In this document: positions 12,501 to 24,802 of the stretch, piece after piece
Layout of the letters: each line of letters opens with the position of its first letter
How positions within the stretch are numbered: the stretch's first letter is position 1
Origin: Oscheius onirici
Lineage: Eukaryota; Nematoda; Chromadorea; Rhabditida; Rhabditidae
Assembly (NCBI GenBank): GCA_932521025.1
Contig: OW051468.1
Coordinates: forward strand, 9,424,064 to 9,488,063
Reading direction: 5' to 3'
DNA length: 64,000 bases
Program-made: the position numbers and the translations under genes
The notes under the pieces: model-generated
The model's input: only the letters and a program-made list of their open reading frames with translations
The model's database searches: none
Told to the model about the DNA's origin: nothing

Positions 12501-15500
12501 TGATATCCGACTTTTGTTTTCCTTTTTCCATTTTCCAATATTTCGTTATTTCGCCATGCAAACATACAAACGGATGAAGTGAAAACAGAGTCGTTGGGAA
12601 TCTTTGAGGGGTCTTTAGACCTTTCAAAATAGTCAGAATGATTGAGAAACCGGGGAACTAATGATTCTGAGATAATCAGATTTGTTCCCGTCGACTTGAA
12701 AAAGTCTGGAAAAATCCAACAATATAAGTTGTAGTTTATTTTGATGCTTAACTTGACAAATCAATGAAAACTAGTAAATGATATCTCGAGTCAGACAATT
12801 TGTCGTGAGAAATTAAATCTTCATCAATAACTTGTTTGTGTTATTAGTTCAACTGCTCAATCGGGTAAATTTACAAATTCTCAAAGTAATCGCTTCATAT
12901 TTCGAAGTGGTTGTTGTTGCGGGCCACTACAAAACGTCTCGGACTCGGCTAACCGGAAACAGACTGAAACGAAGCCACTCTAGAAGGGATTCGAACAAGT
13001 TTGTCTCAGTGTTGTGAGGAATGTGTGGCAGGAAGATAATTAAGCGTCGGCTTTTCTCCGAAGGATAATTAGCTTCATTTCTCTCGAAGAGAAAGAACCA
13101 ACTATCGACGTGGCTCGACAGGTGCCCAGGTGCCAATGAAGTTAGAGCGGGAAAGGCTGCGTTTAATTTGGTGTAGAAGGAGGCATTTGAATTAGGCAAC
13201 ATCGATTACGAGGAGAGAGCGGTTGTGAGACGAGGAGGGTAAGTGGACACGGGTGAAACAAACAGGGCCCGGGAGTCATAAAAGGCAACCAAGAAGCGAT
13301 TGCTCTGTCACGACGATATATGAGCTAGGAGGAGATATTGTGTATTTCGAGAAGAATATGGAGGCTTAGAGAGACGACGAGGGTGGATCATCTTAGCTCA
13401 GGCTATTCATGTGACTACAACAGAACTACCTATGTCTGATCGTTACCGATAATGGGACAGCTTGCGAAGCCGGATAATAAGAGTCAGTGGACCGTTGGAT
13501 GAGTCATGACGTCTGATCATGTTAGCCCACTCCATGACGTCGTTTCTCACGGTATTTATAACTTAGATTGTTTCCGGCTGTTTAAAAACACTGACGCTTT
13601 ACACAGAAGCTACCAAAACATAAGCCGACTGGACCAAATTCCAAAAGAGTTCTGACCTGACAATAAGTCAGGCCAGAAGCTCTTTGCCAAAAACAGTATA
13701 CCGCATTACCTCTATTAGAATCACCCCCTTACGTAAAAAATACGTAATTACGTATTCGCGTTTTTTTCGGGGTTAAGACGGCATTTTCTGTCTTTGTGAT
13801 GTTCTGCAAAGTGTTAGCCCCTGACGTCCTCTACAACTTTGAAGAACATAACATCAAAAGGCTGAAAAATCTCGTCTTGACTCTGAAAAATGTGAATACG
13901 TAATTGCGTATTTCTTACGTAAGGGGGTGCTTCTAATAGAGGTAATGCGGTAGTTCCCGACTTGAAGATGAATCAAGAAGAACCCGAGGAGAATAAAAGT
14001 CTTAACGTATAGCCACACAGAGTGTAAAACTATGAGTAAACCCACAACCCTCTTTGCCAGTCATTAACAAACGAAGGCAATTGTTCTTCTTGCTCTGAAA
14101 GGACCTCAAAGTTCAGACTAACTAGCCTCCGAGCCAAATCCGATTGACTGGAAAGGTTCCGCTGTGTTCTCCCTTCATTGAAGAAAGTTTAAGAAAACCC
14201 ACATCGAGACGGAGAACCTGCTTGCAGACCTGCTTGTAAGCCCAATGCCAAAGTTGTTGAAGATTTTTCTTCTCGTCCTCCTCCACAATCGTTTGACTGC
14301 AATTTATGTCTGTTTAGCCATCCCTCGTTTTTACGAGCTTTCTCACGATAAATATGGTCTATTTGCAAGGGAAGAACGGTAGCAAAATAATTTTAAGCAC
14401 GCTCGTAAATATGTGAAAACTCACTGTGCAATATCCGTCCTAGGCTCTATGACTGGCTCTGGTTTCTCGATGCTCGGCTGCCGATTGTCGTCCGTCTCTT
14501 TATCTGCATGATAAGCTTCATCCATCTTCCTCTGGGTCTCTTCTTCCGCCAGTCGCCATTCTTCTTCTTCACGCCACCGTTCCTCGTCCTGACTGGTTCC
14601 CTGACAGTACGGATCGGGAACATGTTCTTCCTGTATACTGTCGTAGCGCCAGCTATGCCCTGCCGGTTCATTCCCATAGTAGAGAGTCGGGTCGTGGGTT
14701 GGACTGCTGTCATACCGTCTCTGAACCGTCTCCGGGACACTGTCATACCTCCGTTCTATTGGCTTTTCTGGGTAGTCATCTAAAACAGGAGGAACCTATC
14801 CAGTGAGTCGCTTACCATAATGGTTCCTGTCATCATTGTGCTGCTCGTAGTCCCTCGGCTCCTCTTCTGTATAGGCATGTTCTGGATGTATTGGCTCGTC
14901 TCTAGACGATCTCCACGAGTGCTGTTTGCTGAAGTTCATCAGGTAGGATTCAATTAGCAAATGGCACTCACTCGAGTTGCGAACCCCGCGGTCGACTCAC
15001 ATAGGACAGCGGATCTGCCGTGTTTTCCGACCAGTAGTCTCTGAAATTTGAGAAATTCGATACAGGTATTAGTCATAACATTTTATTATTATTTTGCTTA
15101 AAATTATTGCATTTTAGTTTGTGTCTTGTAGAATTTCTAACAATTCATAGGTTGTGGGCAAGACTCACAGCTTCTTTGACGAGAATTTCGATATAAAGAT
15201 GTTCAAAAATCTGGCGGGAAAGAAAAGGAAAGTTTCGGGATGATCACTGTTTGTTCAAAAATAGCTTTCCTGGCCCTATTTGGCCGTGATGTACTATTTC
15301 TTAATGCGACATTGAGTCCGATCAAGCTCAACTTTTCACACACATTACACAGATCAATAGAAACAGAAAGAAACGCGTCAGTCAATGGTCTTTCCCACCG
15401 GTCAAGAAGCCATTTAATACAGAGCCAGCGCGGCATGCGAAAGTCGAGAAGACTACTCTCTATGTGGGGGCGATTCGATGCGTCGCAAATATACAGACAG

Positions 15501-18500
15501 AAATGATCAACAGCACGCCACCCACCCTTCATAGTATCGACCGTCCTCATAGCCAGGATTGTGCTCAAACTCCATCTCTTCCTCCGGATCGTCTTTGTAC
15601 CCGTTTGCTCCGTATCCTGCAATTTTTCGTTTTTTAAGGTTTAAAGGACTGTACCGTAATCATGATGACGACTGCTAGATGGGCGAGCATAATCGTCCTC
15701 ATAGTGGGGATAGTCATCCACCGGAGACGGCGTCTTGAATCGTTTCGTCTCGTCGTCTGGAAACCCTTTTTTTCTTGATTGACAAAAAGACCTGTACCGT
15801 AATCGTAGTGGTCGTAGTCGTCGTGTCGGGCGTGATAGGCGTCCTCTTCGTCCTCGTAGCTGGCCTGCAGTGTCTTAAATTGCGTAAGAATTACCACCTC
15901 CTAGTTTTGTGCGTAAGGGAAAAGGCGAAAACTCACTGTCGCCGGCTGGTGATGGTGTCTGTTCGGATGCAGATGACTGTCCCACCTGAAAGAAGGGGCA
16001 AATTAGCAGCCTGTCTACCCAACTCCCTTATTTTTGGGACAGGTATTGTATACCATTTTTCCTGATTCTGACAGAGCCAATTTCTTGATCTGACTTTCAC
16101 AAAAAAGTAAGGGTCTTTTAGTAAGTCTGACCGTAATCGACAAAAAAACCCGATCATTTAATCTCTTAGCAGGATATACCGTAAAAGCTCTAATAGAATC
16201 ACCCCTGTACGCAATTACGTACGCATTTTTTCCGTTGTGAAGACATAATTTTTCAATTTATACTTTATTTTTCCTTGGTAGCTGAGATGTCTATCTGTAT
16301 GGGAAAAATAATTGGAAAGTTGGGAAAAAATTTTCCTCAACCCGAAAAAAATGCGTACGTAATTGTGTACAGAGGTGCTTCTATTAGAAGAAATACGGTA
16401 GCGAATATTAAAATGGACAAACTGCAAGTACTTGATACTTCTGCGTTCAGTTACACTAACAAGAACTTACTGATGCGCCGAGCTGTTCTGCTGATGATGT
16501 ATTGGAAAGGAGACGTCGGAAGTGTAGTCGCTGTCCTCGGACACCCCTGAATGGAAGGGGGCCCTCGGAGGAGCCTGATAACCTATGTGCTCCTCTATTT
16601 GGCTGTTCAATGCTTGCAGCTTGGCTTGGACCTCTTCGATGTCGCCCGTTTGAGCATCTGAAACCTTTTTTTAAAGAGAGATGAAAAAGAGTGCGTCGTG
16701 TGTGCCATGTGGCTTAATTGGTTCCGCCACACACTTTTTTGGACTTTGTCTGCGCGAGAGGAGAAGGAGGGAGGGACCCCACACGCTTCTTGGCAACAAG
16801 GCGCCAATTACGCAAAAGGACCCAGTGTTTTAGAAGAAGGGGGCCTCAAGCTCCGGCGACAAGTGGACGGCTCAATAATAAATGCACAGGGTTTATGACT
16901 ACGGGGTCCTGACAAGCTGAGCTCTGGTTTTGAAGAGATTTGGACACGGAAAGAGAGTTCCGGGAAAGGTGAGAGACCAAAAGAGGAGGGAGAACAAAAC
17001 AAATGATCGTCAGTAGACCCATTTTTCACCAGTGGCCCTACAGGATTCAGGAAATATTGAAAACGGCTAAAGATTGTTCAGAAAGAGTGACAGTAATCCA
17101 CTAGATTTGCGCTGGTCCTTGGCTACGGTTTGTTAAAAAAAAAGCTCAACCGTAACCCATTTAGTTCGCCACGAGACCCTTATAACACCGGGAAACTTGA
17201 CTGAGTATCCTACGTTTGCGTACTCACCAATCTCAAGAAAAGGCAGACTGAGAAAACTGGATGAAAGAATCCTATGACTAGCTAATGTCTCTGTTGCCAG
17301 GACGGCCGTTTTTGAGACAAGAAACTTTCTTCAGAATGACATGTGACTTCGGCCATTTTGCCGTTAGCGACTGAGCAGTAAAACTCTGGTGGGAGAAGGG
17401 GACTTTTATGTCTCGTACAGCCGAGCGAGAGAGGCTGTCGAGAGAAAATGATAGGAGTCTCAAGACCGGTCATTATTCCTTTTTGAAAAAATAATCGGTT
17501 GCCAAGAGAGAGGAGAAGAGCGTGGCAATTTCTGATGAACAAACGAGATATATCTGCATGGATGACCAGAAGAAAAGAAGGGCCCACGACATAAATCAAC
17601 TCTCGACAAAGGGCACTCGTCTGTGCCAAATGGCATCTTTCTTCGAGCAAAGCCTGGAAGCTAGGCCTTGATTTGTCGACGCCTCCCGGGAAACGGAGAC
17701 GGCTTGTCAATGTGGCCACAGAGAGGCATTTTTTTGGAGGAGGAAAGACTTTTGCAAGCGAGAAAATCCAAAAAGGAAATGGAGCAAAGGACTGGCTTAC
17801 ACGCAACGAGAGAGGAGAATCTGCCCTCCGACAGATCAATCCAAATCAAATTTTCTCTCAAGCCTTTCACGGTCGAAAAGCGCAGCCGTCTCCTTTTTAG
17901 TCTCCCGGAGGTATAGACGGTTAACCTAGATTGTTACTAACATCCGTTTTTTAGCATCGCCACTTCCGTTATCTTCACTTCCAGACGGGAAGTCATTAAT
18001 TAGGAGATGATTAGGGAAGTAAACTGGCTGTTCACTCATCAATCGGTTTAGGAAAGACTCTGGACAAGACTGCCCGTACTCAAGGATGAGTGTAAAGGGA
18101 AAAACGTACTAACCAAGACAAAGTACAGGGACCTAAACGTCAAGAGATGGAAAAAGGTTCAAAAAGAGGAGATCATTGACTGTTCTTCTCCCTCTAATTG
18201 GAGCTTTCGTTTATAAAGAGGCCGAGTCTCTCGAACACTCATTAGAGCCACAACGGAAATATTCAGAGAGATTAATGTAAGACTTTAGCTCTTCCTTTCG
18301 AGACCCACTTAATTTTTGAAATGCTCTTTTCAAGAGCAATACATACAAGAAAGAATAACTCATAGGGAAAAAACTGAGACTTGTGCCTCTGGAGCCAGTG
18401 GAAAGAACTCATCATTGGCGGCAGAGAGACATAAATTCTCAATGAGACGCCGAGGACTTGGACTGATGAATGAGTGGTGAGGAAACCAACCGTAGGGCAG

Positions 18501-21500
18501 CTCAAAGCGGACGTCGACGAGTAAGTTGTGACCTGTGGGACCTCGTGTGCCGATCGTCTGACCGTTGCGCGTCTCGAGATCATGGTCCATTTGGAACCAT
18601 TTACCTTCGCCAGCTGATACACTGAAAGGATTGTTTTATTGAATGAAAGCGTGCAGACACACTCCCTGTGAGAGATCGTCGGTTTTAACACGCAGAATAC
18701 AATTACACTAATGACTGTTTTGGTCGAAAAGTACTCTTCACGTTTCGCTGTTTACGAAAGTGACAAAAAGATTGGAACCAATGGGAGAATTTGAACCCGG
18801 GCTGGGAGAATAGTAAGGTGCAAATGCGAATTTAAAAAAACAGCTGATTCAGCGAAATTCACAAACGCGAGTTGAAAGTAAAATCTAAAAAAACAGCGCT
18901 ATATTCGAAAATTCGCAAATTCGTAAAAAAAAAAACTTCGCACTGAGCAACGGTTTTTTTCATCTTGAACCTCTTTTAAACTCTCTAAATCTTCCCCAAA
19001 CTTGGTCTTGTTAGTTCCTCCTTACTGCTTATTCATAGCTTTGTGATCAACAGATGTTTTATAGATGATTCTCTCACACGGGAACCGAACCCCTTACACG
19101 TTTCTACTTGTTCTTCTGGTTTTCTTTCTCCTACCTGTACTTGATCTCTGTCAGAGGAAGATAATGGACACCGATGAGCTTGTCCCATAGGACGCCTTTG
19201 GACCACAGCTCGAGAACCATCCCTTCGTCGATCCTGTTCGTCTCGCTGCAGAAATTTTAAATATTTTTGACAACAAAAATTTGTTACAAGATGAATTCCT
19301 GCTCCCATGCCGGCTGGTTTCCTCTCACTGTAGCAGTTGTGGATTTGACGTTTTGTAGCTTGACCGTGACGTATGTGTTGAATTCGTCTAAAGACGATTC
19401 TCAGCCCCCTGTTCCACCAAAACGAATCCTCTCCAGGAAGGAGAACCAAGAGTCATCCCGGAGAGCCGGCTAATAACGGCTCTCGTCTTGGACGGGCCCC
19501 CGAAATTCAGGAAAACAAAGCGCCGGTCACGCATGACGAAAGGGAAATTAATGGCCAGGGTGCAAGGATTGAAAAGAGAAAAGCTATAAAAAATAGAAAT
19601 TTAGCTAGAACTACCAAGGTTGCTGTACGAAATTTCAAAAAAACAGTAACCAGGCTCAAAATGGGGGTAAAAAGTTTAGACGGTTGGTTCTGACACGAAA
19701 AAATTGAATTCGCCTATAAAAGATTCGGAAACTAACAAAATTTTCCAAGCCTTTGCAGTTCTCATTCTCATCTTTTTGTGAGACAGTGACATTTCGTCCT
19801 CCTCCAAGATTGAGATGATCCCAGAAAATAGTTTTCTGTCTCTGAAAAGAAAAGGTCTATCAAAAAGACCTCTTTCCCTTCTCCTAGGACTCTTCACTCC
19901 GGAAATTGACTCTGGCCGATGGTTGCCGATGATAGACGCGTTTCACTCTGCTCCCTCGGTATCCGTCATCCGTCGGCTTCCGGAGTGAAGAGATGTCCGA
20001 TAATGGGAGTCCAGGTTGCAAGCCCCTCTGGAGAGGGAGAGGGAAACACAATTCTTATGACCAAAACATTCCAAATTTTAATGAGACTCGGAAGTGGCCA
20101 ATACAAATTAAATTCTGCTCTCTCTCTCTCTCTCTCTCTACTCGACCAACCAAAATCAGAGCTTTGGACGGATGGAGCAGAAAAGAGAGAGCCTTTACGC
20201 TGCTTCTGCTACCCCAGAAATAGACAAAGACCGTCTGGAACTCTGGAGAAAATGGCCATAAATTTATGGGGTCTGCAGAGGACAAAAGAAATCTGCAGTG
20301 TTGAAAGCATCAGAATTCGAAAAAAAAAAGTTGGGACGAAAGATCTGAGGAAGGGTACAAAACAACTGAATAAAATAAAGGAAATTTTCACGCCTCGACG
20401 AGTCTTTGGTCAACAAAGAGAGAATCTGGTCACTTCCTTGTAAGGCGACAGTATGAAGGAATTGATGTAAAGGAAAAATATTTGACAAGATCCGTTTTGA
20501 GGCCCTAAATGAGAATATTCGAGTACAACTCCGAAGTAAATGCTTGGTTGTACTGCAGTAGGCGCCTACCTTCGTTAAAATCTTTTGGCGTCAATTCCCC
20601 ATCCAGCCCAACATACCGTTTTTCACCATTTTCTTTTCATTTTTCACGTTTCTAACCCGGTTTATTAAATTTAGCGTGTAAAACAACCTCCTGAATGAGA
20701 AAACTGGTCGAAAATATCCAGAAATATGCAAGATGTCGGAGAGCGGCATATAAAGAACAATCGTCTACTTTCTGGATCTTTTGACAAATTTTCATGTCCA
20801 GATGCTTGTTTTACAGGTTGAATTCAATGAAGATGCTTACAAACGCGAAAAATGAAAAAAATAGTGAAAAACGCGAAATAAGACTAGTTTGAACGAAGGT
20901 AGGCGCCTACTGCAGTACAACCAAATGCTTTCTCAAAGTTACAGTCTTTCGAACCAAACAATTCCTCCCACACTGTCTACTGTTCAGTGAGACCAAAAGT
21001 TCTGGTTAACCTAGAAATTTAAGATCCTGATCTGACTGCAGCCTACAGGAGAAAATGAGTCTATTAGGCCAATATCTTCCCTGATTTTTTTTGTATCAAA
21101 ACAAGTGATCACTGTTTTGTAAAGAACCGCTATCCAAAAGTATCTTCATCAGTAGAAATAGAGTCATTTGCTGTCCATTTAATTATTGCTGACAGGCATT
21201 ACTTGTCTCCAAGTGATTGTTTTTACGGGGGATATGTGATTAAACCTGGCTACTTCCGTCTGTTCTTTAGTCCCAATTCGAAAGGGGTCCCTTGACTCTC
21301 GTTGTCGTCGTTCGTGGTTATTGCCTGGAGGTAAGTGACAGAGACAAAATGAGATCAAGCCTTCAAAAGAACTCTTGTTTTCCACTCCTCGCTCTCTTTT
21401 TAATATCGTGTGAATTGGCGATCATTTTCCCGTCGGAATATTGTCCTACGTAGAGCCAACTTCACCCACACACATGGATGTGAAGAAATTGGATACGTAG

Positions 21501-22469
21501 TCACCAATAAAATCCGTATATTTCCAGCGAATGCGGAAGAGTGCAGCACAAACCCGGAATTTCATTACGGAGGGGGTCTTGTGCATCCTGAGAACCGGAG
21601 AGAGTTTTGAACGCAACCGAATGACGTTTTTTTGAGTAAGGGTCAATGGGTCTGGACTCTGAACTAATTCAGAAGAATTGAGTGCAAGGATTAGGCTGGT
21701 CAGAGATTGAATGACTGAAGAGGGAAGCTTTTTGAGAACAGTATGGTCCGGTTTTACAGGAAAAAGTTTAGAAACGACAAATCAAGATGAAAAGCACAGA
21801 AAATGTATGCCTTTATTGGAACAGGCGGTCTTTTCGTGATTCTAGTTAAAATTAAAAAATATGGGTAATAGTTCAACCGTAACCATTCAAACTTGATAAA
21901 AAAATGAGGAAGAAGGAAATTATCGGCACAATATTGCGTCAAACTCTCCGTAAAATTCTACAAAAGAACAGAACAAGAAAACTGAGCAAGAAGGACGGGA
22001 TTAAAAAAATACGGTTCGTGGAAAATGATTAAAGGAAAAAAGTTCTGGACTTTGGAGTAAAGGGTTTGATGAGCTGAAAGGAACACAAGTTCAAAAAAGC
22101 GAATTCCCTTGAGAAGTCGAAGAGTCCGCTAAACTCTCAAAGTGTTGTTTTTAAAAAAGCCGATTAAGATCAAAATTAGCATTTTAAGAAGACCCGTTAA
22201 TCCCACAGGAGGTCAAAAGGGGGAATAATTGAAAGTGGGAAATAATCCTCGGCATAATCGGGGGAAAGAAGAAGAAGAGGAAATGGAATATATAGCTTCG
22301 TTATTAGCCGGTTCTCCACTGGATCTCGTCGTCCATTCGAGCCGGACACTCACCGACGATGCCTTGTAGCCGAGCCTTCTTGACTGAAACAACGACAGTT
22401 AACATCGGATCTGTCTGTATCGGTAGTAGGTCCATGCAGGGACTCACTCGTCACGCATAGCAGCGACAT
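3545..22469 (-). CDS. unc-13: UNC-13 / Munc13 synaptic vesicle priming protein
   Basis: UNC-13 primes synaptic vesicles at the presynaptic active zone, acting on syntaxin/SNARE assembly and responding to diacylglycerol. Proposed exons (high to low): 22469-22448, 22383-22354, 19387-19288, 19245-19135, 18621-18491, 16657-16471, 15985-15937, 15864-15798, 15756-15655, 15616-15526, 15040-15001, 14938-14816, 14779-14425, 14296-14218, ~10649-10362, 10284-10156, 9769-9698, 9656-9512, 8758-8314, 8272-8103, 8059-7705, 7565-7427, 6924-6766, 6309-6081, 6026-5911, 5704-5624, 5364-5259, 5218-5153, 5114-4788, 4744-4574, 4534-4361, 4313-4068, 3987-3825, 3786-3545. These total 5,310 nt, about 1,769 residues. 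Order: C2A (residues 1-131, starting MSLLCVTIKKARLQG), an acidic Tyr/Asp-rich linker, C1 (about 670-720, with FCHEC and the [12 protein letters not shown] zinc ligands), C2B (about 810-930, KTGKSDPYV), MUN (about 950-1560) and C2C. The exon at 10362-10649 is the least certain. The C-terminus stops slightly earlier than in relatives. Confidence 0.95.
8809..8972. repeat. Direct repeat in the unc-13 C1 intron
   Basis: Two diverged copies (8809-8877 and 8908-8972) begin CCATAAGGGA and end CATCACTTTTCA, with AAGNGCACCG between. Copies start 99 bases apart. They lie in the intron that splits the C1 zinc-finger coding sequence (8759-9511). Function unknown. Confidence 0.6.
10650..14217 (-). other. 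Large unc-13 intron (3.6 kb), pyrimidine-rich on the sense strand
   Basis: No exon matching UNC-13 is visible between the proposed exon ending near 10649 and the one at 14218-14296. From about 10.7 to 12.4 kb the plus strand is markedly purine-rich, so the transcribed pre-mRNA is pyrimidine-rich. This produces long plus-strand open frames (for example 11346-11669 and 11614-11934) that are Lys/Arg/Glu-rich and resemble no protein. One palindromic element lies at 13701-13950. An alternative promoter could hide here but is not identifiable by eye. Confidence 0.6.
13701..13950. repeat. Palindromic MITE-like element, TACGTAA-rich
   Basis: The arms CCGCATTACCTCTATTAG and CTAATAGAGGTAATGCGG are exact complements, and the arms continue with TACGTAATTACGTATT-type sequence. 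The loop contains a GTTCTGCAAAGT motif also seen near 59010. Ends are flanked by TA, consistent with a Tc1/mariner-type target site. The element is in an unc-13 intron. Confidence 0.8.
16177..16400. repeat. Palindromic MITE-like element, copy 1 of the family shared with 53885-54107
   Basis: Ends are TACCGTAAAAGCTCTAATAG and CTTCTATTAGAAGAAATACGGTA (the last part complementary to the first), with inner arms GTACGCAATTACGTACGC and GCGTACGTAATTGTGTAC. About 224 bp, flanked by TA. The interior is very similar to the copy in the second CUB-like gene. Located in an unc-13 intron. Confidence 0.85.
16658..18490 (-). other. unc-13 intron between C2A exon 5 and exon 6
   Basis: No coding similarity found. 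The plus strand is purine-rich for long stretches, giving spurious open frames such as 17282-17839 (minus). A half-copy of the CCGTAACCC repeat family lies near 17131-17230. The flanking exons join in frame (ELPY to DAQTGD), so the whole segment is treated as intron. Confidence 0.65.
17131..17230. repeat. Solo arm of the CCGTAACCC palindromic family
   Basis: Contains TTTGTTAAAAAAAAAGCTCA followed by ACCGTAACCCATTTAG and GAGACCCTTATAACA, matching the left half of the element at 903-1083. No complementary right arm is seen. Confidence 0.55.
19388..22353 (-). other. unc-13 intron 2 (3 kb)
   Basis: Lies between the 30-bp exon 2 (22354-22383) and exon 3 (19288-19387). No coding similarity found. 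Contains a (CT)n run near 20120-20140 and a palindromic element at 20546-20922. Open frames here (for example 19919-20443) are low in complexity and not supported. Confidence 0.65.
20546..20922. mobile_element. Non-autonomous DNA transposon with 8-bp target duplication
   Basis: Inverted ends GGTTGTACTGCAGTAGGCG and CGCCTACTGCAGTACAACC flank about 377 bp. The element is bordered on both sides by AAATGCTT (20538-20545 and 20923-20930), an 8-bp target duplication typical of hAT-like insertions. No transposase. Sits in unc-13 intron 2. Confidence 0.85.
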
Positions 22470-23152
22470 CTCACACCGCCTCCTCCATCTGCAAAAGAGA
22501 GCCGAATTGAAGCCGTGTGTGAGGGGTGGGACCGCGGCTGCGACACGCGACGCGAACCACAATCCCATTTATGTCGGGGACTCCCTCCCTTCAAGGTCCC
22601 GACGACTTCTCACTTTGACCTATCTCTTGACCATCCTCTTCAGCTGAGAGAGATGGGAAGAGAGTCGACCCGTCACCTCGGAGACGCACCCGCTCTGTTT
22701 TTTTGTGCGCCGCTGCCTGTCGCATTGTGTCAATTAGGTGCCCTTTTTGGGGTGGATTCCGGGACATAATTGTCAGTTATTCGAGAAGGGAACGCAAACT
22801 TTATCACACGTTCAATATGTTTGTTCAATATTACTTCTCTGGGAGCTGGAAACTTGAGCGGGTCGACACTTGGGTTCAGTCTGGACATTGGAAGCTACAA
22901 ATTTTTAAGGTACCCAGTTTGAATTTCAGAGTATTGAAAACGCCAGCCGTTTCGTTTACAATTAAAAGGAAATTTAATTGCTTCTTTTGTTCAAAATATG
23001 GCGCGCTTTTAGTAACTACAGTAATTGTTAACTCTTAAAAATACATAACTTTTACATAAAAAATAGTAATTTTAAGTACTTTTACATTTAAAAGGACTCC
23101 GAAGTCTGGAAAAGCATCAGTTAGCGCTTCCGCCGTCTAGGAGAAGGTCAAC
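22470..23152. promoter_or_regulatory. Divergent intergenic region between unc-13 and the gene at 23153
   Basis: The unc-13 start codon (22467-22469, minus) and the start codon of the next gene (23153, plus) point away from each other across 683 bp. The region must contain at least the start of both 5' leaders. No TATA box or other element could be assigned with confidence. Confidence 0.45.
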
Positions 23153-23782
23153 ATGAACAGCTTCGCTCCAAGCTTCTACCATATGGACAAAGTCGTCGTC
23201 GAGTCTACCGAGCCAGCAGCTGTCCAGCATATGGAAGAAGAAGACGACACCGTGATGGTCATCGAGTCAGCTGCTCTTCCCAAGGTGCCCGTCTTCTCGA
23301 TGTACTTCCAGCCGGGAATGGCTGCTCCGGCCTACAACATGCTGCAGAAGACTGTCCAGAAGGAGCAGATTCCGGTCGATAACTTTCTGCTGAAGACTGT
23401 CCAGAAGAAGGAGGAGACTCTGGTTGAGGAGACTGTCCAGAAGGAGCCTGTCGAGCAGATTCCAGTCGACTACTTCATGTCCAAGCCCGTAGTCGAGGAG
23501 ACGAAGCAGTACAAGGAGTCGCACTACCTCGGCTTCAAGAGCGACGTCCAGCCGGCCTACCGCAGTCAGCAGAAGCATGTGGCCTTTGCTGCCATTCCGG
23601 AGCAGATTCCGACTTCTGGTAGTCGTCTGGTCAAGTCTGTCCAGGTGGCTGAGCTGGCCGAGCCGCAGCCGGATACGGAGTACTCGTCCATCGAGGGAGA
23701 TGCCTTCCGTCCCATCATGATGCCCCATTCCGAATACCAGTTCGACAAACTCAACGACCTCGTCTCCTACGTCAAGCAGTAG
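23153..23782 (+). CDS. Acidic repeat-containing protein of unknown function (intronless)
   Basis: A 209-residue open frame without introns, with an AATAAA polyadenylation signal 18 bases after the stop (23800-23805). Codon use is strongly biased towards C/G-ending codons, as in highly expressed genes, which marks it as real coding sequence. The protein is rich in Val, Glu, Gln and Pro, with no signal peptide or membrane span. The centre repeats TVQKE (around residues 67, 80 and 95) and EQIPVDNF/EQIPVDYF; EQIP returns near residue 145. I do not recognise the family. The short repeats, acidity and absence of hydrophobic segments suggest a disordered or structural protein, but that is inference. 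Confidence 0.8.
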   Translation: MNSFAPSFYHMDKVVVESTEPAAVQHMEEEDDTVMVIESAALPKVPVFSMYFQPGMAAPAYNMLQKTVQKEQIPVDNFLLKTVQKKEETLVEETVQKEPVEQIPVDYFMSKPVVEETKQYKESHYLGFKSDVQPAYRSQQKHVAFAAIPEQIPTSGSRLVKSVQVAELAEPQPDTEYSSIEGDAFRPIMMPHSEYQFDKLNDLVSYVKQ

Positions 23783-24802
23783 AAAAGATGTTTCTTATCA
23801 ATAAATTGTTTGTATGGGATCCATCTTGGTGCTTTTTGTATTTCTATTGAACTTGTTCTTGCCTTGGTATCTCCGACAAAGTTCCAGAATTTACCTTGTT
23901 TTAGATGTACTGGAAGAAGTGTGGAGAAACTATCGAAAACTGATAAAATTTGCTAGTTTTTCTGTATTTAATAGCTCCGAGTTTAAACGGTCAAGAAGCA
24001 ATTATCGTCTCTTGTCGTGCCCCATTCATTAATTTTCCGCTCCGAGTGTCATGGCTTTAACTAATTGTGTCTCTTTTTCCTCTGACTCTGCGCGCAGAAT
24101 ACGAAATTTGCTGAGGAGGGGAAGGACATTAGCATACGCCGTTCTCCGAGGGAGGTCTCTGTCAAAACACTGAAGGGAGGGCGGTTGGGCTTCAACTCGG
24201 CTCTCGTTTAAAAAGAAAAGAAATAGAGAAGAAAATACTTGAAAAGGAATGAAGGATGAAGAAGATCAGCCTGAAAATTAGATTTGCTGAATCGTTTAAA
24301 TGAAATAAAAGAGTATAAGAAACGATGAGAAAACATGTAGGCGTGGGAAAGGAAGATGGGGGTTTCGGACATGAACGAGATCTGTAAGAAAAGCATAAGA
24401 AGGTTCAAAGAACAAAAAGACGTTGAAGTCGAGCTAAAAAAATTACAGTGTCTTCGGCAAAGATTTGCTTCTGCGCCGGGTAAGTAGACAGAAACTCTGC
24501 CTTCGAACACAATTTTCCTATAGTCGTATAGAAGCTTCGTGTTCACACTCTTCTCTACAAAACCAAAAAGTACCGGCATATATAGGAGAAGTCAGCACCT
24601 GATCAGATATGTACATTTGCAGCTGTTCGACAATGGGAGTAGAATACTCATGATGTCTTTTTATATACGGCTACACGTGATAAGCTTCTGAATGAAGGGG
24701 GGCAGGGGAAGAACATGCATCCTTTCAGCAGAGTAATGGAATTTGAATATTTTTCGGGAAAGGAAGAAACTAGGGAGAAGTTAGTTGGAAATCAAATTAT
24801 GA

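Noticed and set aside
17282-17839. Minus-strand 185-residue open frame in an unc-13 intron
   Set aside because: Low-complexity, no similarity to UNC-13, and the flanking exons join perfectly without it.
18780-18815. tRNA-like T-arm (GGTTCAAATTC on the minus strand)
   Set aside because: No matching D-arm, anticodon arm or acceptor stem at the expected spacing.
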